DNA from: JAWWOW01 sp033851265
GTDB lineage: Bacteria; Actinomycetota; Actinomycetes; JAWWOW01
Direction of reading: 5' to 3'
Assembly (NCBI GenBank): GCA_033851265.1
Contig: JAWWOW010000003.1
Location: 186,001-250,000, forward strand
DNA: 64,000 bases
Made by a program: the position numbers and the translations under genes. The notes below the pieces were generated by a model, which saw only the letters and a list, made by a program, of their open reading frames with translations, did not search any database and was not told the DNA's origin. This document shows positions 43,661-51,996 of the stretch, piece by piece (the first letter of the stretch is position 1; every line of letters begins with the position of its first letter).

Positions 43661-44554
43661 ATGACCGCCCCACAGAAGACAACGAGGCCAAAGGTGCCGG
43701 CGAAGCGCGCGAGCGCGGGAGCAAAAGCATCGAAGCCGCGAGCGACGGCCCCACGCGCAACTGCGAAGAAATATGTCGCCTCGAAACAGAAACCACAGGT
43801 AGTCGTCCCAGCGCAGCGGCGTCCAGACGAAGCGCAGTCGGACACAGCAGCCTTCTGCTCCGGCTGTGGGGCTGCGAGCTCGACCGGCCGCTTCTGCGCA
43901 CAATGCGGAGTGTCGCTCGAGACGCCGGTCGCGGGTGCCTCACTTCCGCTGTCTGAGCCATCTGAGTCCAACGAAGAACAATTGAAAACAGCGCCATTGC
44001 CCTCCGGCGCTCCGCCCATACCGCCAACGCCCTGGGCTTCGCCGCAAGGTCAACCGAGCTGGCCCTCGCGCCACAAGGGTCTGAGCATTGCGGGTGGGAT
44101 CGTGGCCCTAGTCCTGCTCGTGTCGATCATCGCGAGTGCCGCGAGTGGGTCCGGTACCAAGACCGAGCCGGCAGCGTCCACCGGCACTCAAGCCGCGAGT
44201 AGTGCGCCGGCTCAGCCCAAGGCGGCTGCGCCGGTTCAACCCAAGGCTGCAGCCCCGAAGGTGAGTAAGCCGAGTGCTGCGCCGAAGGCTGCGACTGGAA
44301 CCGTTGCCGGCCCTTCGTGGGTCATGCCAGACCTGCGTGGCAAGGACCTACAGACAGCACAGGACACGATTCAATCGATTACGCACGACGGCATCTGGTT
44401 CACCGACTCACATGACGTCAGCGGTCAGAACCGCATGCAGCTACTGGATCGCAACTGGAACGTCTGCAGCCAGAATGTTCCGCCAGGAGCGAAGATCACG
44501 CCGGATAGCAACATCGACTTTGGCGTCGTTAAGCTCGGCGAATCGTGCCCCTGA
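43661..44554 (+). CDS. Zinc-ribbon, single-TM protein with C-terminal PASTA domain
   Basis: A protein of about 297 residues starting MTAPQKTTRPKVP; GGAG is 8 bases before the ATG at 43661. A basic tail is followed by a zinc ribbon (CSGCG and CAQCG, about 66-83), a Pro-rich linker, a TM helix (LSIAGGIVALVLLVSIIAS), an Ala/Pro-rich external stalk and a PASTA domain (MPDLRGKDLQTAQDTIQSIT then NVPPGAKI). PASTA domains bind muropeptides or beta-lactams in PknB-type kinases, but there is no kinase domain, so it probably acts as a sensor or wall-bound adaptor. It is in the same direction as the Excalibur gene at 43051. Confidence 0.83.
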   Translation: MTAPQKTTRPKVPAKRASAGAKASKPRATAPRATAKKYVASKQKPQVVVPAQRRPDEAQSDTAAFCSGCGAASSTGRFCAQCGVSLETPVAGASLPLSEPSESNEEQLKTAPLPSGAPPIPPTPWASPQGQPSWPSRHKGLSIAGGIVALVLLVSIIASAASGSGTKTEPAASTGTQAASSAPAQPKAAAPVQPKAAAPKVSKPSAAPKAATGTVAGPSWVMPDLRGKDLQTAQDTIQSITHDGIWFTDSHDVSGQNRMQLLDRNWNVCSQNVPPGAKITPDSNIDFGVVKLGESCP

Positions 44555-44580
44555 CCGCACCCAGGATTTGAAGGCGTCCC

Positions 44581-45123
44581 GTGGAATTGATCGACGCACT
44601 CGACCGCACGTACCAACACGCCAACAGGGTCATGGCCGGCGTACGTCCTGATCAGTTCGACGCGATGACTCCGTGCAGCGAGTGGAAGGTGCGCGACCTG
44701 ATCGAGCACATGTACGGCACAGTGGTCATCATCGGCGCGGCAGCCGGTGGACGGCCGCCGGATGAGATCCAGATCGGTCCGGACACCGCGCAACAGTTCG
44801 AGAAGGCCACTGCAGAAAACCTCTCCGTGTGGCGGGCACCCGGCGCCCTCGACCAGACCATCACTGGCGGCGCCGGCACGATGCCGGGGCGTGCCTTCGC
44901 CGGCATCAACCTGCTCGACATCGCGACGCACAGCTGGGATCTCGCTAATGCGACAGGGCAGCCAGCTGAGCTGCCCGTCGATGTCGCGACCGCGGCTTGG
45001 GAAGCGTCGCAGCAGGTCGTCACACCGGAACTCCGCATCGGCCGATTCGCCGAGGCGATTCCCGCGGACAACGAGGCGACCGTCACGCAGCAGCTGGTTG
45101 CATTCCTCGGACGTACGCCGTAA
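44581..45123 (+). CDS. TIGR03086-type metal-binding (MDMPI/DinB-like) protein
   Basis: A protein of 180 residues; AAGG precedes the GTG at 44581. The N-terminal bundle pattern (VRPDQFDAMTPCSEWKVRDL followed by IEHMYG) and the internal INLLDIATHSWDLANATGQ are typical of the TIGR03086 branch of mycothiol maleylpyruvate isomerase-like proteins, with His residues for one divalent metal. No pathway partner is evident. It begins 26 bases after the PASTA gene stop. Confidence 0.85.
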   Translation: MELIDALDRTYQHANRVMAGVRPDQFDAMTPCSEWKVRDLIEHMYGTVVIIGAAAGGRPPDEIQIGPDTAQQFEKATAENLSVWRAPGALDQTITGGAGTMPGRAFAGINLLDIATHSWDLANATGQPAELPVDVATAAWEASQQVVTPELRIGRFAEAIPADNEATVTQQLVAFLGRTP

Positions 45124-45199
45124 TGCGCAGCCGCGACACACACCCGTAACACGCGCGTGCGAGGGTCCGCGCACCACGGTGGATCGGAGGCGGGTCGGG

Positions 45200-45688
45200 T
45201 TGCACGAGGTCATGCTCGTCGCCGCGCAGCGTCTCCCAGAGATTACGTATGAGGACGGCGTCGACGTACTCGCCGAAGGAGTGCGCGACGGTCGACTGCT
45301 CGTATTGACCAGCGGCACCGTCGAGGTCAGCCGGGACGGCGTACGGGTGTCGGTCATTGACCAAGCCGGTGCCATCTTCGGTGAGGTTGCCGCGCTACTC
45401 GACTCGGCGTCGACGGCAACGGTCCGGGCGCGGGGCACCTGCACCTTCCGCGTGACAGATGACCCGCAGGCCTTCTTCCGCGAGAGTCCTGCCGTTGCGA
45501 TAGAAGTCGCCACCACGCTCGCGCGTCGACTCGACGCACTCACGAAGTACCTCGCGGATGTCAAACAGCAGTACGCCGGCGGCGACGGCCATCTCGGGCT
45601 CGTTGATGTCGTTCTCGAGTCCCTGGTTGTCCATCAAGGCGCGGTGGCAGATCCCGGGTCTGACCGTGAGCGCGAAGCGCCGTACTGA
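45200..45688 (+). CDS. Cyclic-nucleotide-binding-fold protein with degenerate phosphate cassette
   Basis: A protein of about 162 residues from the TTG at 45200, which has GGAGG 9 bases upstream; a GTG at 45179 and an ATG at 45212 are alternatives. It has the cNMP beta-barrel (RLLVLTSGTVEVSRDGVRVS, AIFGEVAALL), but the Arg expected before TATV is Ser (LLDSASTATV), so ligand binding may be lost or altered. A C-terminal helix (AIEVATTLARRLDALTKYLA) follows as in Crp-like dimers, without a DNA-binding domain. It lies 5 bases upstream of a metallophosphoesterase gene and is probably co-transcribed with it. Confidence 0.78.
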   Translation: MHEVMLVAAQRLPEITYEDGVDVLAEGVRDGRLLVLTSGTVEVSRDGVRVSVIDQAGAIFGEVAALLDSASTATVRARGTCTFRVTDDPQAFFRESPAVAIEVATTLARRLDALTKYLADVKQQYAGGDGHLGLVDVVLESLVVHQGAVADPGSDREREAPY

Positions 45689-45693
45689 CCAGC

Positions 45694-46431
45694 ATGAAAA
45701 TCCTGCTGGTATCGGATCTGCACTACCGGCTACGTCAGTTCGACTGGATCGCGACAGCGGCTGATGATGTCGACGTCGTCGTCATTGCCGGCGACATGCT
45801 CGACATTCGATCCGCCGTACCCCTCGAGGCGCAGGCACTCGCGGTGTCCGCGCAGCTTCGAGATCTGGCTCTGCTCAAGCCGCTACTGACGTCGTCGGGC
45901 AACCATGACCTGGACGGCCGAAACGCGGCGGGCGAGAAGGCAGCCGGCTGGTTAGCCGTCCTCAGCGGCGGCGGTGTCCACGTCGACGGGGACGCGCTGC
46001 TCGTTGACGACACGTTGTTCTCCGTTTGCCCGTGGTGGGACGGCCCCATCGGACGCGCGGAGCTGGAGCAAAAGATCAGCGCCGACGCCGCGCTGCCAAA
46101 GAAGCGATGGGTGTGGGTGCATCACGCTCCGCCATCGGGATCGCCGCTGTCGTGGGACGGACGGCGGGAGTACGGCGATGAGGCGCTCGCGGAGTGGATC
46201 CCGCGGTTTCATCCCGACCTCGTGTTGACGGGGCACATCCACCAGGCTCCATTCGCCGAGGGTGGTGGCTGGGCGCAGCGGCTCGGCACGACGTGGTTGT
46301 TCAACGCGGGGCAGGAGCATGGGGCCGTGCCCACTCATATCGTGATTGACCTCGAGCGTGGCGAAGCGGTGTGGATCTCAGCGACCGAGCGACGTCGGGT
46401 GCTGCTCGACAACGACGTGTGGCCAAACTAA
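45694..46431 (+). CDS. Calcineurin-like metallophosphoesterase, CpdA-like
   Basis: A protein of 245 residues with every metal motif of the family: SDLH (near residue 7), GDMLD (33-37), GNHD (69-72), VHHAP and GHIHQ. The active site is thus complete, and phosphodiesterase activity on a cyclic nucleotide or another phosphoester is likely. Pairing with a cNMP-fold protein 5 bases upstream makes cAMP or a related nucleotide the best guess for the substrate; that is inference from context. Confidence 0.85.
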   Translation: MKILLVSDLHYRLRQFDWIATAADDVDVVVIAGDMLDIRSAVPLEAQALAVSAQLRDLALLKPLLTSSGNHDLDGRNAAGEKAAGWLAVLSGGGVHVDGDALLVDDTLFSVCPWWDGPIGRAELEQKISADAALPKKRWVWVHHAPPSGSPLSWDGRREYGDEALAEWIPRFHPDLVLTGHIHQAPFAEGGGWAQRLGTTWLFNAGQEHGAVPTHIVIDLERGEAVWISATERRRVLLDNDVWPN

Positions 46432-46482
46432 CGCCGCCGTACAAGCCTGCGGACGCCGTGGGGCCTCGACTCCTCCGGTTCG

Positions 46483-49101
46483 ATGAGTCACAGTGGCTTC
46501 GTGCTGCTGGAGCGGGAGGGGCTCCTCGAGTCCCTGACGGAGTACGCCGAGGCCGCACGAGGGGGAGATAGCCGTCTCGTGCTGGTCGCCGGCGAGGCCG
46601 GCGTGGGCAAAACCTCACTCGTCGAAGCGCTGCGCGATCAGCTCACGGATGCGCGCTGGCTGTGGGGCTCGTGCGACGGCGCCTTCACCCCGCGCGCACT
46701 TGGACCGCTCTTCGACATCGCCGCCGACGCCGGTGGCGAGCTGGCCGACGCGTGCGAGAACGACGCTCCGCGCGAACGACTCTTCCGACTTGTGCTCGAC
46801 GAGCTGGCCGACAGCGAGCAGCTGACGATTCTGGTCATCGAAGACATTCACTGGGCCGATGAGTCGACCCTCGACCTGCTCCGCTTCCTCGGCACGCGAC
46901 TCCGCGCAGCGCGAGCCCTGATCCTCGTCACCTACCGGGACGACGGTCTGGCCGCCAACCACCGCTTGCGCATGACCATCGGCGAGCTCGCGACGCAGCG
47001 ATCGACCCGGCGGGCGGGTCTGCCCCCGTTGTCGCAGGACGCCGTACGCCGACTCGCGACGGGAACGTCGGTCGAAGCCGAGCAGCTGTTCGCGTTGACG
47101 GGCGGCAACCCGTTCCTCGTCACCGAGGTGCTGGCAGCCGGCCCGGGGGAGATTCCCTTGTCGGCGCGCGACGCCGTACTCGCGCGCGTCGCGCATTTGT
47201 CCGACGGCGCGCGCCATGCTCTCGAGGCGGCCGCCGTCATCGGAATGAAGGTCGACGTCGACACCCTCGTCGATGTCGCCGACGTGCTCGGCAGTGCGAT
47301 CGACGAATGCTTCACGTCGGGCGCGCTCGTTTCCGACGGCTCGGAATTGCGTTTCCGGCACGAGATCGCGCGGATGGCTGTCGAGGAAGCGCTGCCGGCA
47401 CATCGGCGTACCGAACTGCACCGGCGCATCCTCGAGGTGTTACTGAAAGCGGAGATCACCGACGACGCGCGCCTCGCCCACCACGCCGAGGGCGCCGGTG
47501 ACGGCGACGCCGTGCTGCGACACGCGCCGCGCGCGGGACAGCGCGCCTCTGAGTTGGCAGCGCACCGGGAGGCGGCGGCGCAGTTCGAGCGAGCGATTCG
47601 CTTCGCGGACACGGCCGAGCCGGAGATACGCGCGCGCCTCCTTCTTGCGTTGGCTGCTGAAGGCGCGCTGATCGACCGCTGGGAAATGACCGCTGACGCG
47701 CTCCAGGCAGCGCTCGAGCTCTGGCGTGAGGTCGGCGACCTCGTCCGCGTCGGCGAGGTGCATTACCTGCTTGCCAAAGCGATGTGGCGACTCTGCCGTG
47801 GCGAGGAGTCAGCGGCGCACGGCCGCGCAGCCCTCGAGGTCCTCGAAGCACTCCCGCCGACCGAAGAGCTTGCCTGGGCCTACGCCATGGCCGGCGCGGT
47901 CACGATGCACGTCGACGAGACCGAGTCCATCGAGTTCTCGCGCAAGGCGGTCGCACTGGCGGAGAAGCTCGGTTCAACCACGGTCCTCAGCTATGCACTG
48001 AACACTGAGGGTTCTGCGCAGTTCAAGTACGGAACGGGACACGAGCTAGTCGAGCGAGCGCTCGACATTGCCCTTGCTGGTGAGCACAGCAACGAGGCCG
48101 GTCGCGCCTACGTCAACCTGCACTCGGCAGCAGCCGAAGAGCATCGATTCGTTGCTGCACAGCGCTGGTTCGACGAGGGCCTTGCTTACGTGCTCGAACA
48201 CGACATGCCGACCTACAGCTGGTGCTTGCGGGGGGCCCAGTCCTACATCTACGAGAAGCTCGGCCAGTGGGACCAAGTGGAGACGTTGGATCAGCAAGTG
48301 CTGTCGCGTGGCGACGTCTCTCCGGTCAACCGCATCGCGACCCTCACCAGCCTGGCACGTTTGCGTGCGCGCCGCGGCAAGTCCGACGTCGGGACGTATT
48401 CCGATGAGGCGCTCGAGAACGCGGTCGCGGGTGGGGAAGCGCCGTACATCGCTGAGGCCCATGTCACCCGCGCCGAGCTTGCCTGGCTAACCGGTGACAC
48501 GGAGGCGGCCAAGCAGGCAGTGCTGGCAGGCATCGAGCCGGCGTCGAAGTGCGATGCGTGGATGCAGGGGTGGATGGCGTCCTGGGCGAGGCGACTCGGG
48601 GTCGACACCGTCGAACTTTCGCGCCTCGCGCCGCCGTACGCGTTGCTGATCAGCGGCGACTGGCGCGGCGCGGCCGACGCGTGGCTGAGCCTCGGTTGCA
48701 AGTACGACGCTGCGCTCGCGCTGCTCGATTCACCCGACGAAGACGCGCTGCGTGAGGCTCTTGTGTTGCTGGATGGACTCGGCGCAACCGCGGCCCTCGC
48801 GCAGGCGCAAGCGATCATGCGGGAGCGGGGCATCCGGGCGATCCCTCGCGGCGCCCGGCCAGCGACCCGCGCGGACAAATTCGGGCTTACCGCACGTGAG
48901 CGGGAGGTCCTCGCGCACCTCTGCACCGGGATGACGAACGCTGAGATCGCAGGCCAGCTCTTCATCGCGGAGAGGACCGTCGACAACCACGTGTCCTCGG
49001 TCCTCAGCAAGCTGAACGTCAGCTCGCGACGTGAGGCCGCGCGCAAGGCCGCCGACGCGGGCCTGCTCGAGGCAGCGGGGCTCGAAGCCCCCGCAATCTA
49101 G
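46483..49101 (+). CDS. Large ATP-binding LuxR-family (LAL) regulator
   Basis: A protein of 872 residues starting MSHSGFVLLEREGLLESL. A STAND ATPase with Walker A (GEAGVGKTS, about 36-44) and Walker B (LVIEDIHWADEST) is followed by helical repeats and a C-terminal LuxR helix-turn-helix (KFGLTAREREVLAHLCTGMT, AERTVDNHVSSVLSKLNVSS). LAL regulators respond to a small ligand or protein partner and activate nearby genes. The stop codon lies inside the left block of a promoter module shared by the two following units, which are therefore the probable targets. Confidence 0.92.
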   Translation: MSHSGFVLLEREGLLESLTEYAEAARGGDSRLVLVAGEAGVGKTSLVEALRDQLTDARWLWGSCDGAFTPRALGPLFDIAADAGGELADACENDAPRERLFRLVLDELADSEQLTILVIEDIHWADESTLDLLRFLGTRLRAARALILVTYRDDGLAANHRLRMTIGELATQRSTRRAGLPPLSQDAVRRLATGTSVEAEQLFALTGGNPFLVTEVLAAGPGEIPLSARDAVLARVAHLSDGARHALEAAAVIGMKVDVDTLVDVADVLGSAIDECFTSGALVSDGSELRFRHEIARMAVEEALPAHRRTELHRRILEVLLKAEITDDARLAHHAEGAGDGDAVLRHAPRAGQRASELAAHREAAAQFERAIRFADTAEPEIRARLLLALAAEGALIDRWEMTADALQAALELWREVGDLVRVGEVHYLLAKAMWRLCRGEESAAHGRAALEVLEALPPTEELAWAYAMAGAVTMHVDETESIEFSRKAVALAEKLGSTTVLSYALNTEGSAQFKYGTGHELVERALDIALAGEHSNEAGRAYVNLHSAAAEEHRFVAAQRWFDEGLAYVLEHDMPTYSWCLRGAQSYIYEKLGQWDQVETLDQQVLSRGDVSPVNRIATLTSLARLRARRGKSDVGTYSDEALENAVAGGEAPYIAEAHVTRAELAWLTGDTEAAKQAVLAGIEPASKCDAWMQGWMASWARRLGVDTVELSRLAPPYALLISGDWRGAADAWLSLGCKYDAALALLDSPDEDALREALVLLDGLGATAALAQAQAIMRERGIRAIPRGARPATRADKFGLTAREREVLAHLCTGMTNAEIAGQLFIAERTVDNHVSSVLSKLNVSSRREAARKAADAGLLEAAGLEAPAI

Positions 49102-49175
49102 GTACCAATCGTCGCAAGATGGGTGATATTTCCCATCGATTTTGCCCGATTCCGCCCCTAACGTTCGAGCTCCAC
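49093..49175 (+). promoter_or_regulatory. Promoter module, copy 1
   Basis: GCAATCTAGGTACC (49093-49106, overlapping the end of the LuxR gene) and CGTTCGAGCTCCAC (49162-49175) are identical to blocks at 50586 and 50656, with 69 versus 70 bases between block starts. Between them, GATGGG and CCCATC (49118-49137) form an inverted repeat. CTAACG is 32 bases before the ATG at 49195. Confidence 0.65.
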
Positions 49176-49194
49176 TCGATCAAGGGAGAGCCAC

Positions 49195-50505
49195 ATGTTG
49201 GGGGAATCCAAGACTGCCGTGCGCGGAGTCGCGACCATCGCGGCGCTGCTGAGCGTGGCCGGGGTCACGCTCGCAGGGCAAGCACTGGCGAGTTCCAAGG
49301 ACGACGGCACGGTCATCCGCACCTGGACCGGACTGGCGATGACCGCGGTGCGCGACACCACACCGATGACCGACGCGAAAGCCGCGCGCACCTACGCGAT
49401 GGTCGACGCCGCGATGTACGACGCGGTGAACGGGCTGGCGGGCAAGGGTCATTCACATTCGTCCGCGATCGTTCCGCCGAAGGGCAACAGCTCGGGTGAC
49501 GCGGAGGTTGCCGCTGCGGCGGCGGCTCACGACGTACTCGTTGCGCTGTACCCGGACCACACATCGTCGTATGACGCGCAGCTGGCGACTGACATCAGCA
49601 ATGCCGATTCAGCACGGCAGGCCGAGAAGGGGCGCGCCTGGGGTCAGCAGGTGGCATCCGGAGTTCTTGCCGCGCGTAGCAACGACGGGATCTCTGGCAG
49701 CGAGACGCAGACGCTGCCGTACGCCGTCGGCCAGTGGGAGGGCACGTGGGGCTCGCAACCGCGGCACCTGGCGCCGTTCGCTGTCGCCGATCCATATTCC
49801 TACGTCGACGGTGGTCCGCCGACTCTCGACAGCGCCGAGTATGCCGCCGGGTATGACGCCGTGAAGTACTACGGCGACCTGAACAACCCGATTGCCGGCG
49901 CGACCGAGACGTACAACTTCTGGGCGCTCGGGGGCAAGACCGACCAGCCGGCCGGTGCATGGCTGCAGATCGCGCAGACGGTCTCGGCCGACCGCGGGCT
50001 CTCCCTGGCTGACACTGCGCGGCTGTTCGCGTTGGAGTCGATGGCGATGGCCGACACCGTGCCGGCGACGTACCAGACGAAGTGGGTCTACACGCACTGG
50101 CGGCCGCAGGTCGCGATTCAGCACGGTGATGATGACCCGAACGGCGCAACGCAGGGTGTCCCGACGTGGACCGCGCGCGCCAAGCAGGTCGGCAGCTCGC
50201 CGCAGCACTACTCCGGACACAGCACGTTCAGCGCCGCGGGTGCGACGGTGTTGGCGGGTTTCTTCTGCACCGACAACCTGACGTTCTCGTTGGACACCGA
50301 CGATGTCGGCACGGGCCCGCGGACCTACGGCAGCTTCTCGCAGGCTGCGACCGAAGCCGGCTGGTCACGGGTGCTGGGCGGACAGCACTTCCCGTTCAGC
50401 AACGAGGCTGGGCTTAGCGCAGGTCGTGCGATCGGCAACGAGGTCCTGTCGACGGCCTTGCTGTCTGCGCACCATTCCGAAGAACGCCGGGGCTGCCGGC
50501 GCTGA
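49195..50505 (+). CDS. Exported vanadium-dependent haloperoxidase/PAP2-type protein
   Basis: A protein of 436 residues with a signal peptide (RGVATIAALLSVAGVTLAGQ) and GGGAGAG before the ATG. The acid-phosphatase/haloperoxidase vanadate or phosphate-binding residues are complete: KWVYTHWRP (K-x6-R-P), HYSGHSTFSAAGA (PSGH-like) and SRVLGGQHFPFSNEAG (SR-x6-H). The protein may halogenate or oxidise substrates, or act as a phosphatase; sequence alone does not decide. It follows the LAL regulator and carries the shared promoter module, so its control by that regulator is likely. Confidence 0.87.
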   Translation: MLGESKTAVRGVATIAALLSVAGVTLAGQALASSKDDGTVIRTWTGLAMTAVRDTTPMTDAKAARTYAMVDAAMYDAVNGLAGKGHSHSSAIVPPKGNSSGDAEVAAAAAAHDVLVALYPDHTSSYDAQLATDISNADSARQAEKGRAWGQQVASGVLAARSNDGISGSETQTLPYAVGQWEGTWGSQPRHLAPFAVADPYSYVDGGPPTLDSAEYAAGYDAVKYYGDLNNPIAGATETYNFWALGGKTDQPAGAWLQIAQTVSADRGLSLADTARLFALESMAMADTVPATYQTKWVYTHWRPQVAIQHGDDDPNGATQGVPTWTARAKQVGSSPQHYSGHSTFSAAGATVLAGFFCTDNLTFSLDTDDVGTGPRTYGSFSQAATEAGWSRVLGGQHFPFSNEAGLSAGRAIGNEVLSTALLSAHHSEERRGCRR

Positions 50506-50517
50506 CACACGGGGGAC

Positions 50518-50556
50518 GACGAGCCGCGTCTGCAGGGGGAGCAGGCGCGGCTTGTC
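50518..50556 (+). terminator. Hairpin after the haloperoxidase gene
   Basis: GACGAGCCGCGTCTGC (50518-50533) pairs with GCAGGCGCGGCTTGTC (50541-50556), 16 positions with only two G-U or mismatched pairs, and a 7-base loop. It starts 12 bases after the stop. Confidence 0.75.
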
Positions 50557-50585
50557 GGCACGTCTGGAGCGATTCCGGTGTTACT

Positions 50586-50669
50586 GCAATCTAGGTACCT
50601 AGCCCGTCCAAGTTAGGTGGCTTTTACCCTCAAATTCGCCGTTCTGCGCTCCTAGCGTTCGAGCTCCAC
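50586..50669 (+). promoter_or_regulatory. Promoter module, copy 2
   Basis: Contains the same 14-base blocks as 49093-49175: GCAATCTAGGTACC (50586-50599) and CGTTCGAGCTCCAC (50656-50669). Here the left block extends to the perfect palindrome CTAGGTACCTAG (50591-50602). CTAGCG lies 40 bases before the ATG at 50697. Confidence 0.65.
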
Positions 50670-50696
50670 CGAACGACTAGACGAGGAGTAGCAGCC

Positions 50697-50948
50697 ATGC
50701 CGCTGTACATGGACGTACACACGATCGACGGGGGCGTCAGCGTCGACGACGTCGCCAAAGCACACCTCGCCGACCTGCAGACGCAGGCTTCGTACGACGT
50801 GAAGTACTTGCGCTACTGGGTCAACGAGGGCGACGGAAAGATCTTCTGCCTCGTCGAGGCACCATCCGCCACTGCCGCGAACACCGTGCACCGCGAGGCG
50901 CACGGCCTGGTCGCGGACGCCGTCTACCAGGTGCAGGAGGGGTCATGA
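50697..50948 (+). CDS. DUF4242/SCO4226-type nickel-binding small protein
   Basis: A protein of 83 residues with GAGGAG before the ATG. The signature MPLYMDVHTIDGGVSVDDV followed by DVKYLRYWVNEGDGKIFCLV and AANTVHREAHGLVADAVY matches DUF4242, of which the Streptomyces SCO4226 protein binds nickel. The last codons overlap the next gene (ATGA at 50945), so the two are translated together. Confidence 0.85.
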   Translation: MPLYMDVHTIDGGVSVDDVAKAHLADLQTQASYDVKYLRYWVNEGDGKIFCLVEAPSATAANTVHREAHGLVADAVYQVQEGS

Positions 50949-51505
50949 ACATCAGGAACAAGCGCGGCGCACTCCTTGCCGGCGGCGTCGCCGTCGCCAT
51001 CGCTGCAGCCGTGAGCGTGACCATCGCGGTGACGTCGTCGTCAGCGTCAACTGCGGAAAAGGACACCAAAGAGGTCAAGAAAGCAAACGCCCAGTACAAG
51101 GATGTCGCCGTCGCGAAGCGTGACGGTTTCGGCGAGCTTAAAGACACTAAGGGCATCGCGTGCATCGATGACCCGGCCGGCGGTATGGGCATCCACTACG
51201 TCAATGGTGACCGGGTCAAGGACGCCACCGAGAACGCGACGGCACCAGAGCTCGTCATCTACGAGCCGCAGAAAAACGGCACGCTCAAGCTGGTCGCCGT
51301 TGAGTACGTCGTTGTGAAGGCCGACTGGACGAAGGCCGGTCACAGCGCACCGCCATCGTTGTTCGGGCGGCAGTTCTCACTGGTCCACGAGGGGAACCGC
51401 TACGGGCTGCCGGACTTCTACGAACTGCACGCGTGGATCTTCGAGAAGAACTCGCGCGGCATGTTCGACGACTGGAACCCCAAGGTGAGTTGCGCTAATG
51501 CCTAA
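50945..51505 (+). CDS. Exported protein of unknown function, coupled to DUF4242 gene
   Basis: A protein of 186 residues. A signal anchor (RGALLAGGVAVAIAAAVSVT) is followed by a globular part with AVAKRDGFGELKDTKGIACI, GGMGIHYVNGDRV, PELVIYEPQKNGTLKLVAVE and RYGLPDFYELHAWIFEKN, ending WNPKVSCANA. The fold is shared by many actinobacterial exported proteins without known function. Two Cys residues could form a disulphide. It overlaps the DUF4242 gene by 4 bases and belongs to the unit that carries promoter module copy 2. Confidence 0.8.
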   Translation: MNIRNKRGALLAGGVAVAIAAAVSVTIAVTSSSASTAEKDTKEVKKANAQYKDVAVAKRDGFGELKDTKGIACIDDPAGGMGIHYVNGDRVKDATENATAPELVIYEPQKNGTLKLVAVEYVVVKADWTKAGHSAPPSLFGRQFSLVHEGNRYGLPDFYELHAWIFEKNSRGMFDDWNPKVSCANA

Positions 51506-51547
51506 CCGAGGGATCGATCGCTGATCCGCGTTTGCGCAACGCGGTGG

Positions 51548-51577
51548 GCCGCGCCCGGGTGGGGGACCGGGCGCGGC
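51548..51577. terminator. Bidirectional hairpin terminator
   Basis: GCCGCGCCCGG (51548-51558) and CCGGGCGCGGC (51567-51577) form a perfect 11-bp stem with an 8-base loop, between the convergent genes ending at 51505 and 51594. Confidence 0.85.
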
Positions 51578-51593
51578 TCGCTATTGCTCGGAG

Positions 51594-51986
51594 TCAGTTG
51601 GTTGGCGCTTGCGCGAGGGAGAGAATGTTGCCGTCCGGGTCGGCGAAGTAGGCGACCTTCGCACCCCCGTCGAAACTCGCGATCCCCTTCGCGTCCGTCT
51701 TGATGGGGCCCTCGTCGTACTGCTCGAACGTCACCCCGCGCGCGGCGAGCTCGTCGACGACTGCCTCGAGGTCGGAGATGCCCCAGCCGGCCTGGGTCGA
51801 CTTCGCTGTTCCGGCGTACGGCGAAACGAACACCATGATCGTGGTGTTGCCGCCGCACCGATAACGAACGTGGTCACCGGAGTCGATGTCGACGGGTAGC
51901 CCGAGCGTGTCCTCGTAGAACCGGCGCGCGCGGGCGATGTCGGTCACCGCGACAGCAGCGCCCACCTCAAAGTCAGCCAACGGCAT
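51594..51986 (-). CDS. VOC (glyoxalase-like) protein
   Basis: A protein of 130 residues starting MPLADFEVGAAVAVTDIARA; GAGAGGA upstream supports the ATG at 51986 against a longer frame. The single VOC domain has the usual beta-alpha units (ARARRFYEDTLGLPVDID; DLEAVVDELAARGVTFEQYD; FADPDGNILSLAQ). It is the last gene of the nitrilase/flavoprotein unit, 10 bases after its neighbour. Confidence 0.85.
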   Translation of the reverse strand: MPLADFEVGAAVAVTDIARARRFYEDTLGLPVDIDSGDHVRYRCGGNTTIMVFVSPYAGTAKSTQAGWGISDLEAVVDELAARGVTFEQYDEGPIKTDAKGIASFDGGAKVAYFADPDGNILSLAQAPTN

Positions 51987-51996
51987 GGTCGTCCTC

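Noticed and set aside
44747..45199. N-terminal extension of the cNMP-fold protein
   Set aside because: This part overlaps the MDMPI-like gene out of frame, and ribosome sites support a start near 45200.
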